This document shows positions 16,043 through 25,591 of a DNA stretch of 64,000 nt, in pieces. The number at the start of each line of letters is the position of its first letter. Position 1 is the first letter of the stretch. The stretch comes from Sphingomonas alba (GTDB lineage: Bacteria; Pseudomonadota; Alphaproteobacteria; Sphingomonadales; Sphingomonadaceae). The translations under genes and the position numbers were made by a program. The stretch is from the NCBI RefSeq assembly GCF_023516555.1, contig NZ_JAMGBD010000001.1, positions 868,001 to 932,000 on the forward strand, in the 5' to 3' direction. Below the pieces are notes generated by a model. It saw only the letters and a program-made list of their open reading frames with translations. It was not told the DNA's origin and made no database searches.

Positions 16043-18643
16043 CTAGTAAATCCCGCCCTGCCTTTGCAAGAAATCCTCGGGCTGGGTCTTGGGTTTCACG
16101 GCGCGCGGCGCCTTGGGCTTGCCTGCAGCGGCCTGGTCCGCTTCCGCCTCGGCGCGGTCTTCACGGCGATAAGAACGTCGCGGCTCTGTTTCGGGCTGGA
16201 AGGCCTCCCAGATCACCGACGACTTGGGGTCTTCGGTCGTCGGGAAGGTGCCGAAGACGCGCTTGCCGGTGACTCGGTCGATGCGGACCATGCGGATTCC
16301 GGCCGGCGCCACGAAAGGCACCTTCTCGGCATCCTTGAAGGCGGTCTGCGCGAATTGCTTGAAGATCGGCGCGGCGACGCGGCCGCCCTGCGCGGCATGA
16401 CCCATCGGGCGCGGATGGTCGTAACCGAGATAGACTCCGCCCACGACATCGGGCGTTCCGCCGACGAACCAGACGTTGGTCGGCCCGGAGGTCGTGCCAG
16501 TCTTGCCGAACATCGGCCGATTGAGGTCGCGAAGCACGGTCGCGGTGCCCCGCTCGATGACGCCTTCCATGATGTGGACCATCTGGTAGGCCGCCTGCGG
16601 ATCGAGCAATTGCTTCGAGCGCAGCGGCGGGCGCGGCATTTCCTTGCCGTTCCAGTCGTCAGCGTTGCAGCCTTCCATGACCGCGCAACGATTGTCCGAG
16701 CGGAAGATGACCTTGCCGTTGCGGTCCTGGATATAGTCGATCAGGGTCGGCCGGACCTCGCGCCCCTGGTTGGCGAGGATGGCATAAGCGTTGACCAGCC
16801 GCTGGACCGTGGTCTCGCCGGCGCCGAGCGCGATGGAGAGGTAGGGCGTCTTCGAATAGTCGCCGACGCCGAGCTTGGCGGCATTGGCGATGATCTTCGG
16901 CATGCCGGTCTGCGACGCGGTGCGCACCGTCATCAGGTTGCGCGATTGTTCGACACCCCAGCGCATGGTCTTCGGCCCGGCATATTTGCCGTCGAAGTTG
17001 CGGAAGCATTTGTTGCCGAGGCCGGCGCCCTGCCAGACGCAGAAAGGCGCATCGACGACGATCGAGGCCGGGGTCATGCCGTTCTCGAGCGCGGTCGAAT
17101 AGACGATCGGCTTGAAAGCCGAACCCGGCTGGCGAAGCGCCTGGGTGGCGCGGTTGTACGACGAACCGACGACGTCGAAGCCGCCCTGCATGGCAAGGAC
17201 GCGGCCGGTGTGCACTTCCTCGGCGACGAAGCCGCCGCCGACCTCCGGGATGGAGCGCAGCGCGTAGTTGTTGGGACCGGTTTCCTTGACGATGATGATC
17301 ATTCCGGGCCGCAGGAAACCGAACGCAGCACCGCCAACACCGCGCTTCGGCTGCTGAGCATTGGATGCGTCAAGCGTGCCGGTCGCACCGTTCTGGAAGC
17401 CGATGGTCGCTTCGTTGCCGGACTTCGACAGGACAACGGCTTTCTTCCAGTCCGGGAAACCGGTGCCGAGTGCGGCCAGCGAAAGCGGGACTTTCCAGTC
17501 GCCGTTGATGTCGATGCTGAGGCCCGTATCCTGCCAGCCGCGGCCGCCATCGAAACGGGCGAGGCCTTCGCGAAGGGCGTTGGCCGCGGCGTCCTGCATC
17601 ACGGGTACCATTGAGGTGCGGACCCAGAGGCCGCCGGCATAGACGCTGTTGGGCCCGTCCTCGGCCTTCTCGCCATAGCGGCGAATGAGGTCGCGGCGGA
17701 CGTCCTCCATGAAATAGCCGCCCATCTGGCGGAACTTTTCATTGCTGCCATAGCGGATCGTGCCGAGCGGCGAGGCGGCGGCCGACTTCCACTGGTCCTC
17801 CGTGATGTAGCCGTTCTTCGACATCTCCCGGAGGACGTAGTTGCGACGGGCAAGCGCGCGCTCCGTCTGGCGGATGGGATCGTAGCTCGACGGCGCCTTT
17901 GGCAGGATGGCGAGATAGGCGGCTTCCGGCAGTGTCAGATCGCCAACGTCCTTGTCGAAATAGGCACGGCTGGCGGCCTGGACGCCATAGGCGTTCCGGC
18001 CGAGGAAGATCGAATTGAGGTAAATTTCGAGGATCTGCTGCTTGCTCAGCGTCGATTCGAGACGGAAGGCGAGGATCGCCTCGCGCACCTTGCGGCCGAT
18101 GCTGTAGCTGGAATCCTGGAGCAGGTATTTCGCCACCTGCTGGGTGATGGTCGAGCCGCCGCGGGCGCGGCCGCCGGTGACCTGTTTGCGGCCATAGTCG
18201 AAAACCGCGCCGATCAGGCCCGGATAGTCGATCCCGCCATGCTGGAAAAAGGTCTTGTCCTCGGCCGAAATGAAGGCGTGGACGACCAGGGGCGGATATT
18301 CGTCATAGGACAGCTCGACGCGCCGTTCGCGGGCAAAGGTCTGGACGGGATTGCCGTCATAGCCCCGAACGTTGGACGGCAGGGACGGCTGGTAGGCGAG
18401 CAGCTTTTCCGAGCTCGGCAGGCCGGACGCGAAGTAGGCCCAGATGACGGACAGGGCCATGAGGCCGGCGAAGGCGAGCCAGGCGAGACGCCGCACCCAT
18501 TTCCGGGCGAACCAGGGATCGATGCGGTCGTGAACCCGCTGGTTGAACGCGACCATGTCCGGCAGCGGCCATTTTTCGACATCGACAGTGGGAAGCTTTG
18601 GCAGCTTCACCGCCTTCAGCGATTTCAGGGAGGGGGCATCCAT
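16043..18643 (-). CDS. mrcA: Penicillin-binding protein 1A (bifunctional class A PBP)
   Basis: Inner-membrane peptidoglycan glycosyltransferase and DD-transpeptidase, 866 residues from ATG 18643. One membrane segment (about 51-72) is followed by a GT51 domain with catalytic glutamate E128 in SAEDKTFF and GGSTITQQ at 162-169. The transpeptidase has S508-x-x-K511 (GSAFKP), S567-R-N569 and KTGT at 714-717. A Lys/Ala-rich charged tail closes it. The amidase gene and rne lie upstream, the rne/amidase/mrcA/prfB neighbourhood I expect in alphaproteobacteria. Confidence 0.96.
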   Translation of the reverse strand: MDAPSLKSLKAVKLPKLPTVDVEKWPLPDMVAFNQRVHDRIDPWFARKWVRRLAWLAFAGLMALSVIWAYFASGLPSSEKLLAYQPSLPSNVRGYDGNPVQTFARERRVELSYDEYPPLVVHAFISAEDKTFFQHGGIDYPGLIGAVFDYGRKQVTGGRARGGSTITQQVAKYLLQDSSYSIGRKVREAILAFRLESTLSKQQILEIYLNSIFLGRNAYGVQAASRAYFDKDVGDLTLPEAAYLAILPKAPSSYDPIRQTERALARRNYVLREMSKNGYITEDQWKSAAASPLGTIRYGSNEKFRQMGGYFMEDVRRDLIRRYGEKAEDGPNSVYAGGLWVRTSMVPVMQDAAANALREGLARFDGGRGWQDTGLSIDINGDWKVPLSLAALGTGFPDWKKAVVLSKSGNEATIGFQNGATGTLDASNAQQPKRGVGGAAFGFLRPGMIIIVKETGPNNYALRSIPEVGGGFVAEEVHTGRVLAMQGGFDVVGSSYNRATQALRQPGSAFKPIVYSTALENGMTPASIVVDAPFCVWQGAGLGNKCFRNFDGKYAGPKTMRWGVEQSRNLMTVRTASQTGMPKIIANAAKLGVGDYSKTPYLSIALGAGETTVQRLVNAYAILANQGREVRPTLIDYIQDRNGKVIFRSDNRCAVMEGCNADDWNGKEMPRPPLRSKQLLDPQAAYQMVHIMEGVIERGTATVLRDLNRPMFGKTGTTSGPTNVWFVGGTPDVVGGVYLGYDHPRPMGHAAQGGRVAAPIFKQFAQTAFKDAEKVPFVAPAGIRMVRIDRVTGKRVFGTFPTTEDPKSSVIWEAFQPETEPRRSYRREDRAEAEADQAAAGKPKAPRAVKPKTQPEDFLQRQGGIY

Positions 18644-18684
18644 TGGGGGCAAGCTCTAGCGGCTTGGAGTCGTTACGAAAAGCA

Positions 18685-19575
18685 TCAGCGAGCCATTCGC
18701 AAAGAAAGCTCGGTTTCAATGGCCTTGGCGAGGGCTTCGACGATCGGCCGGCGGCCCTTGGGCGTGATCAGGATCGCCTCGTCGTCGGGATTGCTGATGT
18801 ACCCAGCTTCGAAGAGAACGCCCGGGACCTCGGATCGCCGGAGGATATGAAAGGCGGCGAATTTGTGCGGGTCGGGGCGCAGCAACATGCCGGGACCGGC
18901 GCTGCGGACCATGCGCGTCGCCAGAGCTGCCGAATCCTCCATCTGGTCGCGCAGGGCAAGGTCGGACAGGAGCAGGCGCACGCTGTCGTCATGCTCGCTG
19001 GTCAGCGCTCCAGACTCGGCGTTTTCCGCCCGGGCGAAGCGTGCGGCTTCGGCATCCGAGGCGACATCGGACAAAGAATAGACCGTCGCGCCGCGGGCCA
19101 GCGGATTGGGCGCGCTGTCCATATGAACCGAAACAAGCAGGCCGGCGCCGAGCTTGCGGGCGATGGCGGCGCGCTGTTCGAGCGACAAGGTGCGATCATC
19201 CTCGCGAGTCATGGCGACGCGCACCCGGCCCCGTTCGGCAAGCAAATCGCGAAGCTCCCGGGCGAAGGCGAGCGTCAGCTGCTTCTCGACGATCTGGCCG
19301 GAAACGCCGGGTGCGCCAGGGTCGGTCCCGCCATGGCCAGGGTCGATGAGGACGATCGGGCGGCCCGGCGCCTTGGCCTCGGTGACGTGCACGTCGCCCA
19401 CAGCCTCGCGCACGGCGACGGTAAGGCCGCCCCGGCGGGCTTCGCCGACGAGGGCGCCATCGTCGCCGCCGGTTCGACCGGGAAGAGTGACGTGAAGCAG
19501 AACCAGTGCGGCGGCCGCAAGCGCGAGCAGCACCGCCAATCCGATCTTCTTACGCCGGTCCCACCCTTCAAACAT
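18685..19575 (-). CDS. N-acetylmuramoyl-L-alanine amidase (Amidase_3)
   Basis: Zinc amidase that cuts the stem peptide from MurNAc during cell separation or recycling; 296 residues. An N-terminal membrane anchor (about 11-29) precedes the catalytic domain with zinc ligands H81 and E97 (DPGHGGTDPG...), a third His in SVHMDSAP and the catalytic glutamate in LFEAGYISN. There is no AMIN domain, so it is probably tethered to the inner membrane, not targeted through AMIN. It is followed by mrcA, 41 bases away. Confidence 0.93.
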   Translation of the reverse strand: MFEGWDRRKKIGLAVLLALAAAALVLLHVTLPGRTGGDDGALVGEARRGGLTVAVREAVGDVHVTEAKAPGRPIVLIDPGHGGTDPGAPGVSGQIVEKQLTLAFARELRDLLAERGRVRVAMTREDDRTLSLEQRAAIARKLGAGLLVSVHMDSAPNPLARGATVYSLSDVASDAEAARFARAENAESGALTSEHDDSVRLLLSDLALRDQMEDSAALATRMVRSAGPGMLLRPDPHKFAAFHILRRSEVPGVLFEAGYISNPDDEAILITPKGRRPIVEALAKAIETELSLRMAR

Positions 19576-19956
19576 GTCCCCACTATCCGCTGCCGCACGC
19601 CGCTACCGCAAGACCGTTTCGGAATGGCGCAACAAACGAGCGGGCACCTGTTGCGGAGGCGTTACGCCGGTGCTAACCGGGCCCTGCCCACGGGACCTTT
19701 CCCGAAGGGCCGCCGTATCCGCCACAGGACGCGGCGACACGAGGTTGAAGCTGCATGACACCACAGGACGCCTGCCAACCCGCGCTTGACGAGCCGGGCC
19801 GCGCGCGTTCCCCGATGATGTCGGGAATGGGTCAGGCAGCAGACACGCAAACAGTCCAATCCGCCAAGCCCTCCGGAATGCCACCGCTGGGCCTGGCTGC
19901 CACGTTTGCGCGCCGCCGGCCCATGACGGCCGGCCTGCGCGCCCGGAGAATTCACA
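19576..19956. promoter_or_regulatory. Divergent control region and rne 5' leader
   Basis: 381 bases without a gene between the amidase and RNase E starts. It must hold both promoters and the rne 5' untranslated region. The strongest structure is the hairpin listed separately just before the rne start. I see a TTGACG at 19786-19791 but no matching -10, so no promoter is called. Confidence 0.45.
19915..19934 (+). promoter_or_regulatory. Hairpin in the rne 5' leader
   Basis: A perfect 7-bp GC stem (GCCGGCC with GGCCGGC, six-base loop) lies 22 bases before the rne ATG. E. coli RNase E autoregulates through structures in its own 5' UTR; a comparable role here is inference. Confidence 0.4.
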
Positions 19957-22431
19957 ATGTCCATGCGCATGCTAATCGACGCGCGCCACCCGGAGGAGAC
20001 CCGGGTTGCCGTCGCCAAAGGGAACCGGATCGAGGAATTTGACTTCGAATCCGCTGAGCACAAGCAGCTCAAAGGGAATATTTATCTAGCCAAGGTCACA
20101 AGGGTCGAACCGTCGCTTCAGGCGGCGTTCGTCGATTACGGCGGAAACCGCCACGGCTTCCTGGCCTTCAGCGAAATCCACCCGGACTATTACCAGATCC
20201 CGAAGGCCGACCGCGACGCGCTCCTTCGTGAAGAGGCCGAACATGCGGCCGAGGAAGAGCGCATCCGCGCCGAGCTCGACGCCCGCGAAGACCGCGCCGA
20301 TGAGGAGCGGGCCGACGAGGGCGACGAGGGCGAAGGCGACGAAGGCGAGCAGCCCGCCGAAGCCGGCACCGGCTCCGACGCTTCGCCGGTCGATGAGAGC
20401 GCCGCCGACGAGCTTCGCAAGAAGCGCCAGGCACTGCGCCGCCGCTACAAGATCCAGGACGTTATCCAGCGCCGCCAGGTGCTTCTGGTTCAGGTCGTCA
20501 AGGAAGAGCGCGGCAACAAGGGCGCGGCGCTCACTACCTATCTGTCGCTGGCCGGCCGCTATTGCGTCCTGATGCCCAACACGTCGCACGGCGGCGGCAT
20601 CAGCCGGAAGATTTCGAACGGCGCCGACCGCAAGCGCCTGAAGTCGATCATGACGGACCTGAAGCTGCCCACGACCATGGGCCTGATCGTCCGCACGGCT
20701 GGCCTGTCCCGTACAAAGACCGAGATCAAGCGGGACTTCGACTATCTCGCCCGTCTGTGGGACGAAATTCGCGAGAAGACGCTGAAGAGCAGCGCCCCGG
20801 CGCTCATCTACCGCGACAGCGACCTCATCAAGCGCGCCATCCGCGACCTCTATCACCGCGACATCGACGAAGTCGTGGTCGAGGGCGACGAGGGCTACAA
20901 GGCGGCGCGCGGCTTCATGAAGCTGCTCATGCCGAGCCACGTGAAGCGCGTGAAGCCGTACAGCGACCCGACGCCGATCTTCCAGCGCTTCGGCGTCGAA
21001 GACCAGTTGAGCGCGATGTACCAGCCGGTCGTCCAGCTGAAGTCGGGCGGTTACCTGGTGATCAACCCGACCGAGGCCCTGGTTTCGATCGACATCAACT
21101 CGGGCCGTTCGACGCGCGAGCATAATATCGAGCAGACGGCCTTCGCGACGAACCTCGAAGCCGCCGCCGAAATTGCCCGGCAGCTGCGCCTTCGCGACAT
21201 GGCGGGCCTCATCGTCATCGACTTCATCGACATGGAACAGAACAGCCATGTCCGGAAGGTCGAGAAGGCGATGAAGGAGGCGCTGAAGAACGACCGCGCC
21301 CGCATCCAGGTTGGCCGGATAAGTTCCTTCGGCCTGATGGAAATGAGCCGCCAGCGCCTGCGCACCGGCGTGCTTGAAGCCTCAACCAAGGCCTGCCCCC
21401 ATTGCGAGGGCACCGGATTGATGCGTACTGCCTCCTCGGCGGGCCTCAGCGCACTCAGGATCATCGAGGACGAGGCCGCGCGTGGCCGTGGCGAACGAAT
21501 CCTGCTGCGTGCCGGACGCGAAGCCGCGATCTATTTGCTCAACAAGAAGCGTGTCGAACTGGCCGAGATCGAGGCGCGTTATGGCGTCACGGTCGAGGTG
21601 ATGATCGACGAAGCGTTCGAGGGCGCCCGCATGAGCGTCGAGAGCAGCGGGCCGCGTCCGTCTGCGCCGCCGCGTCCGGCTCAGGAAGCTTTGCCCGTCG
21701 TCGAAGAGGATGATGAGGATATCATCGAGGAAGAAGACGAGGGCGAAGAGGCCGAGGAAGAAGAGGAGCGCGCGCCCCGCGAAGCTCGTGGGCCGCGTGA
21801 ACCGCGCGAGGAAGGCGAAGGCGGCACCCGCCGCCGCCGCCGCCGCCGCCGTGGCGGGCGCGGCCGTCGCCGTGACGGCGACGGTGGCCCGGTAGAGGCC
21901 GGCGAGGCTTCGGAAGAAGCCATTGCCGACGAGGTTGTTGGTGATGCGCCGGACGCAGCGCCGACCGAGGTAGCCGCGGGCGAAGAGAAGCCGAAGTCGC
22001 GCCGTGGACGGCGCGGCGGACGCGGTCGCCGTGGCAAGGGCGAAGCCGCCGAAGCTGCGGCGGAAGAGAGCCCGATCGAGGCCGACAGCTCGCCGATGGT
22101 CGAAACTCCGACCGCCGAGGAGCCGCCGATCGCCGAGACAGAGGCGCCCGAAGAAGCCAAGCCCAAGACCCGGCGCCGTCCCCGCGCCCGCGCCAAGGTC
22201 GCGGAGATTGCGGTGACCGAACCGGCGCCGGCAGAAGCACCGCCGGCCGAGACAGCCGAGGACGCCGCGCCCGAGGCACCGGCCAAGCCGAAGCGCAAGT
22301 CGCGCGCCAAGAAGGCCGAGGCCCCCGTCGAAGCACCGGCGGAAGCCGCCGCCGATGCCGCCAATGACGAGGAAGTCGGCGAAGATGGCGAGCCGCGCCG
22401 CGGCGGCTGGTGGCAGAGGACTTTTGGCTAA
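19957..22431 (+). CDS. rne: Ribonuclease E
   Basis: Endoribonuclease and degradosome scaffold, 824 residues. N-terminal S1 domain (residues about 35-75, then 170-230) interrupted by a Glu/Asp-rich insertion of roughly 90 residues, as in alphaproteobacterial enzymes. DNase I-like catalytic domain with DINSGRST and the metal aspartate segment VIDFIDM. Zn-link C480-P-H-C483. Beyond about residue 560 the chain is disordered: an acidic block, an arginine tract (about 625-640, encoded by a CGC/CGT run), and Lys/Ala/Pro/Glu repeats, expected to bind RNA and partners. The very end is W-rich (GGWWQRTFG). Confidence 0.96.
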   Translation: MSMRMLIDARHPEETRVAVAKGNRIEEFDFESAEHKQLKGNIYLAKVTRVEPSLQAAFVDYGGNRHGFLAFSEIHPDYYQIPKADRDALLREEAEHAAEEERIRAELDAREDRADEERADEGDEGEGDEGEQPAEAGTGSDASPVDESAADELRKKRQALRRRYKIQDVIQRRQVLLVQVVKEERGNKGAALTTYLSLAGRYCVLMPNTSHGGGISRKISNGADRKRLKSIMTDLKLPTTMGLIVRTAGLSRTKTEIKRDFDYLARLWDEIREKTLKSSAPALIYRDSDLIKRAIRDLYHRDIDEVVVEGDEGYKAARGFMKLLMPSHVKRVKPYSDPTPIFQRFGVEDQLSAMYQPVVQLKSGGYLVINPTEALVSIDINSGRSTREHNIEQTAFATNLEAAAEIARQLRLRDMAGLIVIDFIDMEQNSHVRKVEKAMKEALKNDRARIQVGRISSFGLMEMSRQRLRTGVLEASTKACPHCEGTGLMRTASSAGLSALRIIEDEAARGRGERILLRAGREAAIYLLNKKRVELAEIEARYGVTVEVMIDEAFEGARMSVESSGPRPSAPPRPAQEALPVVEEDDEDIIEEEDEGEEAEEEEERAPREARGPREPREEGEGGTRRRRRRRRGGRGRRRDGDGGPVEAGEASEEAIADEVVGDAPDAAPTEVAAGEEKPKSRRGRRGGRGRRGKGEAAEAAAEESPIEADSSPMVETPTAEEPPIAETEAPEEAKPKTRRRPRARAKVAEIAVTEPAPAEAPPAETAEDAAPEAPAKPKRKSRAKKAEAPVEAPAEAAADAANDEEVGEDGEPRRGGWWQRTFG

Positions 22432-22486
22432 TTCCGAGGGACTAACTTCATCGCCGGTTCAGGCCCAGGGTGGGACTGGACGGGCG

Positions 22487-23887
22487 ATGACCCGGTTCCT
22501 GTCCCGCGCAACGCGGATCGCCGTGACAGCATTGCTGCTGGCCTTCGCCATCGTCCAGCCTGCCGCTGCGCAGGAGGTCTTGCGCGACAGTGAAACCGAG
22601 CTCCTGTTCCACGACATTTCGGCGCCCCTCGTGCAGGCGGCCGGGCTCGATCCGCACAACGTCAAGGTCGTGCTGCTGAAGGACGATTCGATCAACGCCT
22701 TCGTTGCGGGCGGGCAGATCGTCTATATCCATTCTGGACTTCTGACCGCGGCCGACAACGTCAACCAGCTTCAAGGCGTCATCGCCCACGAACTCGGTCA
22801 CGTCGCTGGTGGTCACATCCTGCGCATGGACGAAGGCGCGGGCGCCGCAACCAAGATCAGCATATTGTCGCTGGTGCTGGCCGCCGCGGCCATCGCCGCC
22901 GGAGCGCCGCCCGACGCAGGGATGGGCATCCTTTACGCCGGCCAGCGTGCGGCCCTTGGCGATTTCATGGCATTCACCCGCGCTCAGGAGAGCTCAGCCG
23001 ACCTTGCCGGCGCATCCTATCTTTCGAAGGCAGGCGTCAGCGGCCGCGGCAGCCTGGAGTTCTTCAAGAAGCTTCAGAACCAGGAATATCGCCTCGCGAT
23101 CTATTCCGAAGACAGTTACGACCGGACGCACCCATTGAGCCAGGAGCGCATCCAGGCGCTCGAGGAAATCTATCACAAGGACCCATCCTGGGCGAAGCCG
23201 ATCGATCCTGCGCTCGAAGCGCGCTTCGAGCGGGTCAAGGCCAAGCTGCAGGGCTATATCGACCCGCAACTGGCGATCCGAAAGTATCCGGAAAGCGACC
23301 AGACGGTTCCCGGCCACTATGCCCGCGCTTACGCCTATCACCTGGGCGCGTACCCCGACAAAGCGGTTAGCGAGGCCGACTCCCTGCTGAAGACAGCGCC
23401 GGAGGACCCGTTTTTCCTGGAGCTGAAGGGCCAGATCCTGCTGGAGTCTGGCAAGCCCAAGGAGGCCATTCCCGTCCTCCGCGAATCCGTGAAGAATGCG
23501 CCTGACCAGCCGATGATCGCGGTGATGCTCGGCCATGCGCTGATCGCGTCGGAGGACGACAAGAATTTCGCCGAGGCGAAACAGGTGCTGAAAGCCGCGG
23601 TCAATCGCGACAACGACAACCCCTTCGCCTGGCTGCAGCTAGGCATGATCTACGACCATGAGGGCGATACGCCGCGTGCGGCGCTCGCGACGGCCGAGCG
23701 CAACAATTTGGAGGGCAACCCGAAGCTCGCGCTGACCAGCGCGCGGATGGCGATGATGGGCATCCCCGCCAACACACCCGATTATCTTCGGGCCCAGGAT
23801 ATCTATTTGGTATCCGAAAATGCATTGAAGAAAGACAAGAAGCGGGGAGTGAAGGTTGAGCCAAGAGAACCGGGCAAACCCAAATAA
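22487..23887 (+). CDS. Periplasmic M48-family metalloprotease with TPR-like tail (BepA/LoiP type)
   Basis: 466 residues from ATG 22487; Sec signal peptide ending AAAQE (about 28). The zinc site is H101-E-L-G-H105 with a further His at 110 and the third ligand glutamate in the QESSADLAG segment. After about 250 there are helical TPR-like repeats. This matches BepA-like proteases that check outer-membrane protein and LptD assembly. The last ten codons overlap the start of the DsbA-like gene, so both are probably expressed together as an envelope quality-control pair. Confidence 0.92.
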   Translation: MTRFLSRATRIAVTALLLAFAIVQPAAAQEVLRDSETELLFHDISAPLVQAAGLDPHNVKVVLLKDDSINAFVAGGQIVYIHSGLLTAADNVNQLQGVIAHELGHVAGGHILRMDEGAGAATKISILSLVLAAAAIAAGAPPDAGMGILYAGQRAALGDFMAFTRAQESSADLAGASYLSKAGVSGRGSLEFFKKLQNQEYRLAIYSEDSYDRTHPLSQERIQALEEIYHKDPSWAKPIDPALEARFERVKAKLQGYIDPQLAIRKYPESDQTVPGHYARAYAYHLGAYPDKAVSEADSLLKTAPEDPFFLELKGQILLESGKPKEAIPVLRESVKNAPDQPMIAVMLGHALIASEDDKNFAEAKQVLKAAVNRDNDNPFAWLQLGMIYDHEGDTPRAALATAERNNLEGNPKLALTSARMAMMGIPANTPDYLRAQDIYLVSENALKKDKKRGVKVEPREPGKPK

Positions 23888-24569
23888 ACTGGCATTGTTG
23901 CTGACAGCGGTCGGCGGCGGCCTCGTCGGCGCCCTGCTGACGGGCGCCGTTGGCTATTCGATGGCGCCCAAGCTGGTGCGAGAGGCGATCATCAGCAAGC
24001 CGGAGATGCTGATCGACGCGCAGCAGGCGCTGCGCGAACAGCAATATGCGCCGGTTCTGGCGGCCAACCGCGCGGCGCTGGAAACGCCATTCGCCTCCTC
24101 ATGGAAAGGCGCGTCGAAGCCGGAGGTCACCCTCGCCTATTTCTATGACTATGCCTGCGGCTACTGCCGGCGCAGCAATCCCGACATCGAGCGGCTTTTG
24201 AAGGAGGATAAGGGCCTGCGCGTGGTCTACCACGAGTTCCCGATCCTCGGCCCCGACAGCGTCGCCGCCGCCCGCGCGTCGCTCGCCGCGTCGAAGGCCG
24301 GCCGTTTCGCCCAGTTTCATGATGCGCTCTACGATGCCGGCCAGCCGAGCACCGAGGCCATCGCGCTGGCCGCCAACGCCACGAGCATCACGCCCGAACA
24401 GGCGAAGGATCCGGCGATCGAAACGGAGATCGAGAAGAATTACCGGATCGCCGGTCAACTCGGCGCGACCGGCACGCCCTTGTTCGTGGTCGGCAATCGC
24501 GTGATCAACAGCGCAGTCGGCTATGAGGGCCTGAAGGAAGCCATCGCGGCGGCGCGGGCGAAGGGTTAG
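23856..24569 (+). CDS. DsbA-family thiol:disulfide interchange protein
   Basis: 237 residues from a TTG start at 23856, preceded by GGGGAG, overlapping the M48 gene by 32 bases. An N-terminal membrane segment (13-34) anchors it in the inner membrane facing the periplasm. A helical stalk follows, then a thioredoxin fold with C101-G-Y-C104 and the cis-proline TGTP. The CGYC motif suggests an oxidase or an isomerase of the BdbD/ScsC-like group. Ends four bases inside the convergent regulator gene. Confidence 0.9.
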   Translation: MSQENRANPNKLALLLTAVGGGLVGALLTGAVGYSMAPKLVREAIISKPEMLIDAQQALREQQYAPVLAANRAALETPFASSWKGASKPEVTLAYFYDYACGYCRRSNPDIERLLKEDKGLRVVYHEFPILGPDSVAAARASLAASKAGRFAQFHDALYDAGQPSTEAIALAANATSITPEQAKDPAIETEIEKNYRIAGQLGATGTPLFVVGNRVINSAVGYEGLKEAIAAARAKG

Positions 24570-25591
24570 TCCTTCGTAGCCCGCTTCGCGAGCAGCATCC
24601 CGCAGACGACGCAGCCGGAGAAAAGGAAGCCTTCAAGCGCGGCGGTGACGGTTTGACTGGCAGGGCCGAAGCCGGCTTCGCCGAACAGTCCTGTCAGGTG
24701 CAGCTGTGAACCGGGGAAGTGCTGGGCCAGCAAGTCGAGGCTGCCTCCCAGCATCTGACCGCCCGTCAGTGCGATGACGACCCCTGCAATGCCGCCGAGG
24801 AAGGCCGCAAGCGGTGCGCCGACGCGAAGCTGCGCCTGCCGGCCGCCAAGGACGTAGCCGAGACCGGTGACCGAACCGATGAGCAGTCCTTCAGGCGCGC
24901 CTGTCATGTCGCCCGGCGAGCGGCCGAACAGCAGGTTGAACCCGTCAAGCCCGAGGAGATGCACGATGGCGCCCACCAGCGCGCCGCCGATAGCCCCACC
25001 GACGATCGGCCAATACCAGCGATGGCGGCGCGAAAATTCCGATGCGGCAATGCCGAAGCTGACCCCAGCCCCGCCGACCAAAGCGATGGCGACGGTCAGC
25101 ACCAGCATGACCAGGAGCATCGAAATGGCGCTGCCGCCCGCTTGGGAGGCGGTGAAGCCGTAGAACAGGCCGCCGATCATTCCGGCCGCAACCGCGCCTT
25201 TCACGCCGGCAAAGCCGAGGCGGCGAAACTCGGCCCATTCCCTTTCGATCGCGGGATCCGGCGTCCGCCGTGCGGGCGAGCCGGCGAGCGGCGCGATGAA
25301 GCGGTAACCGTGCTTCGGCACGGTCTCGATGAAGCGGGGCCGGGAGGCATCGTCGCCGAGCTGGCGACGGAGCGTGCGGATGCACTGGGTCAACGCCTCA
25401 TCCGTGACCGGCACGCCGCGCCAGACCTCGTCCATGAAGCGGTCCTTGGTGACGAGACGACCGGGCTCGCCGACCATCAATGCGAGTGCGTCGAAGTAGC
25501 GGCCGTTCAGCTCGACGTTTTCACTGCCGCGGCGCAATTGCCGGTTGGCGGGATCGAGTTCGAATTCGGAAAAGCGGATCGCGGATGACAT
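24566..25591 (-). CDS. Membrane-anchored winged-helix transcriptional regulator (CadC-like)
   Basis: 341 residues. Residues 1-100 are an OmpR/PhoB-type winged helix (FELDPANRQLRR, LVTKDRFMDEVW, ALTQCIRTLRRQLGD, PKHGYRF). The rest is hydrophobic and Gly/Ala-rich with about six predicted membrane segments between 130 and 335, not the periplasmic sensor of CadC/ToxR. This suggests a regulator that senses the membrane or a small lipophilic signal. No receiver domain. Its ATG directly follows the TGA of the 54-residue membrane protein, and that gene overlaps rlmE, so the three are coupled. Confidence 0.85.
   Translation of the reverse strand: MSSAIRFSEFELDPANRQLRRGSENVELNGRYFDALALMVGEPGRLVTKDRFMDEVWRGVPVTDEALTQCIRTLRRQLGDDASRPRFIETVPKHGYRFIAPLAGSPARRTPDPAIEREWAEFRRLGFAGVKGAVAAGMIGGLFYGFTASQAGGSAISMLLVMLVLTVAIALVGGAGVSFGIAASEFSRRHRWYWPIVGGAIGGALVGAIVHLLGLDGFNLLFGRSPGDMTGAPEGLLIGSVTGLGYVLGGRQAQLRVGAPLAAFLGGIAGVVIALTGGQMLGGSLDLLAQHFPGSQLHLTGLFGEAGFGPASQTVTAALEGFLFSGCVVCGMLLAKRATKD

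Noticed and set aside
15563-17614. Plus-strand open frame of 683 residues
   Set aside because: Antisense to prfB and mrcA, runs through the palindromic repeat, and its composition shows no domain pattern.
21830-21880. CGC/CCG microsatellite as a possible phase-variation tract
   Set aside because: It encodes the arginine-rich RNA-binding tract of RNase E in a disordered region; codons are mixed and the frame continues normally.
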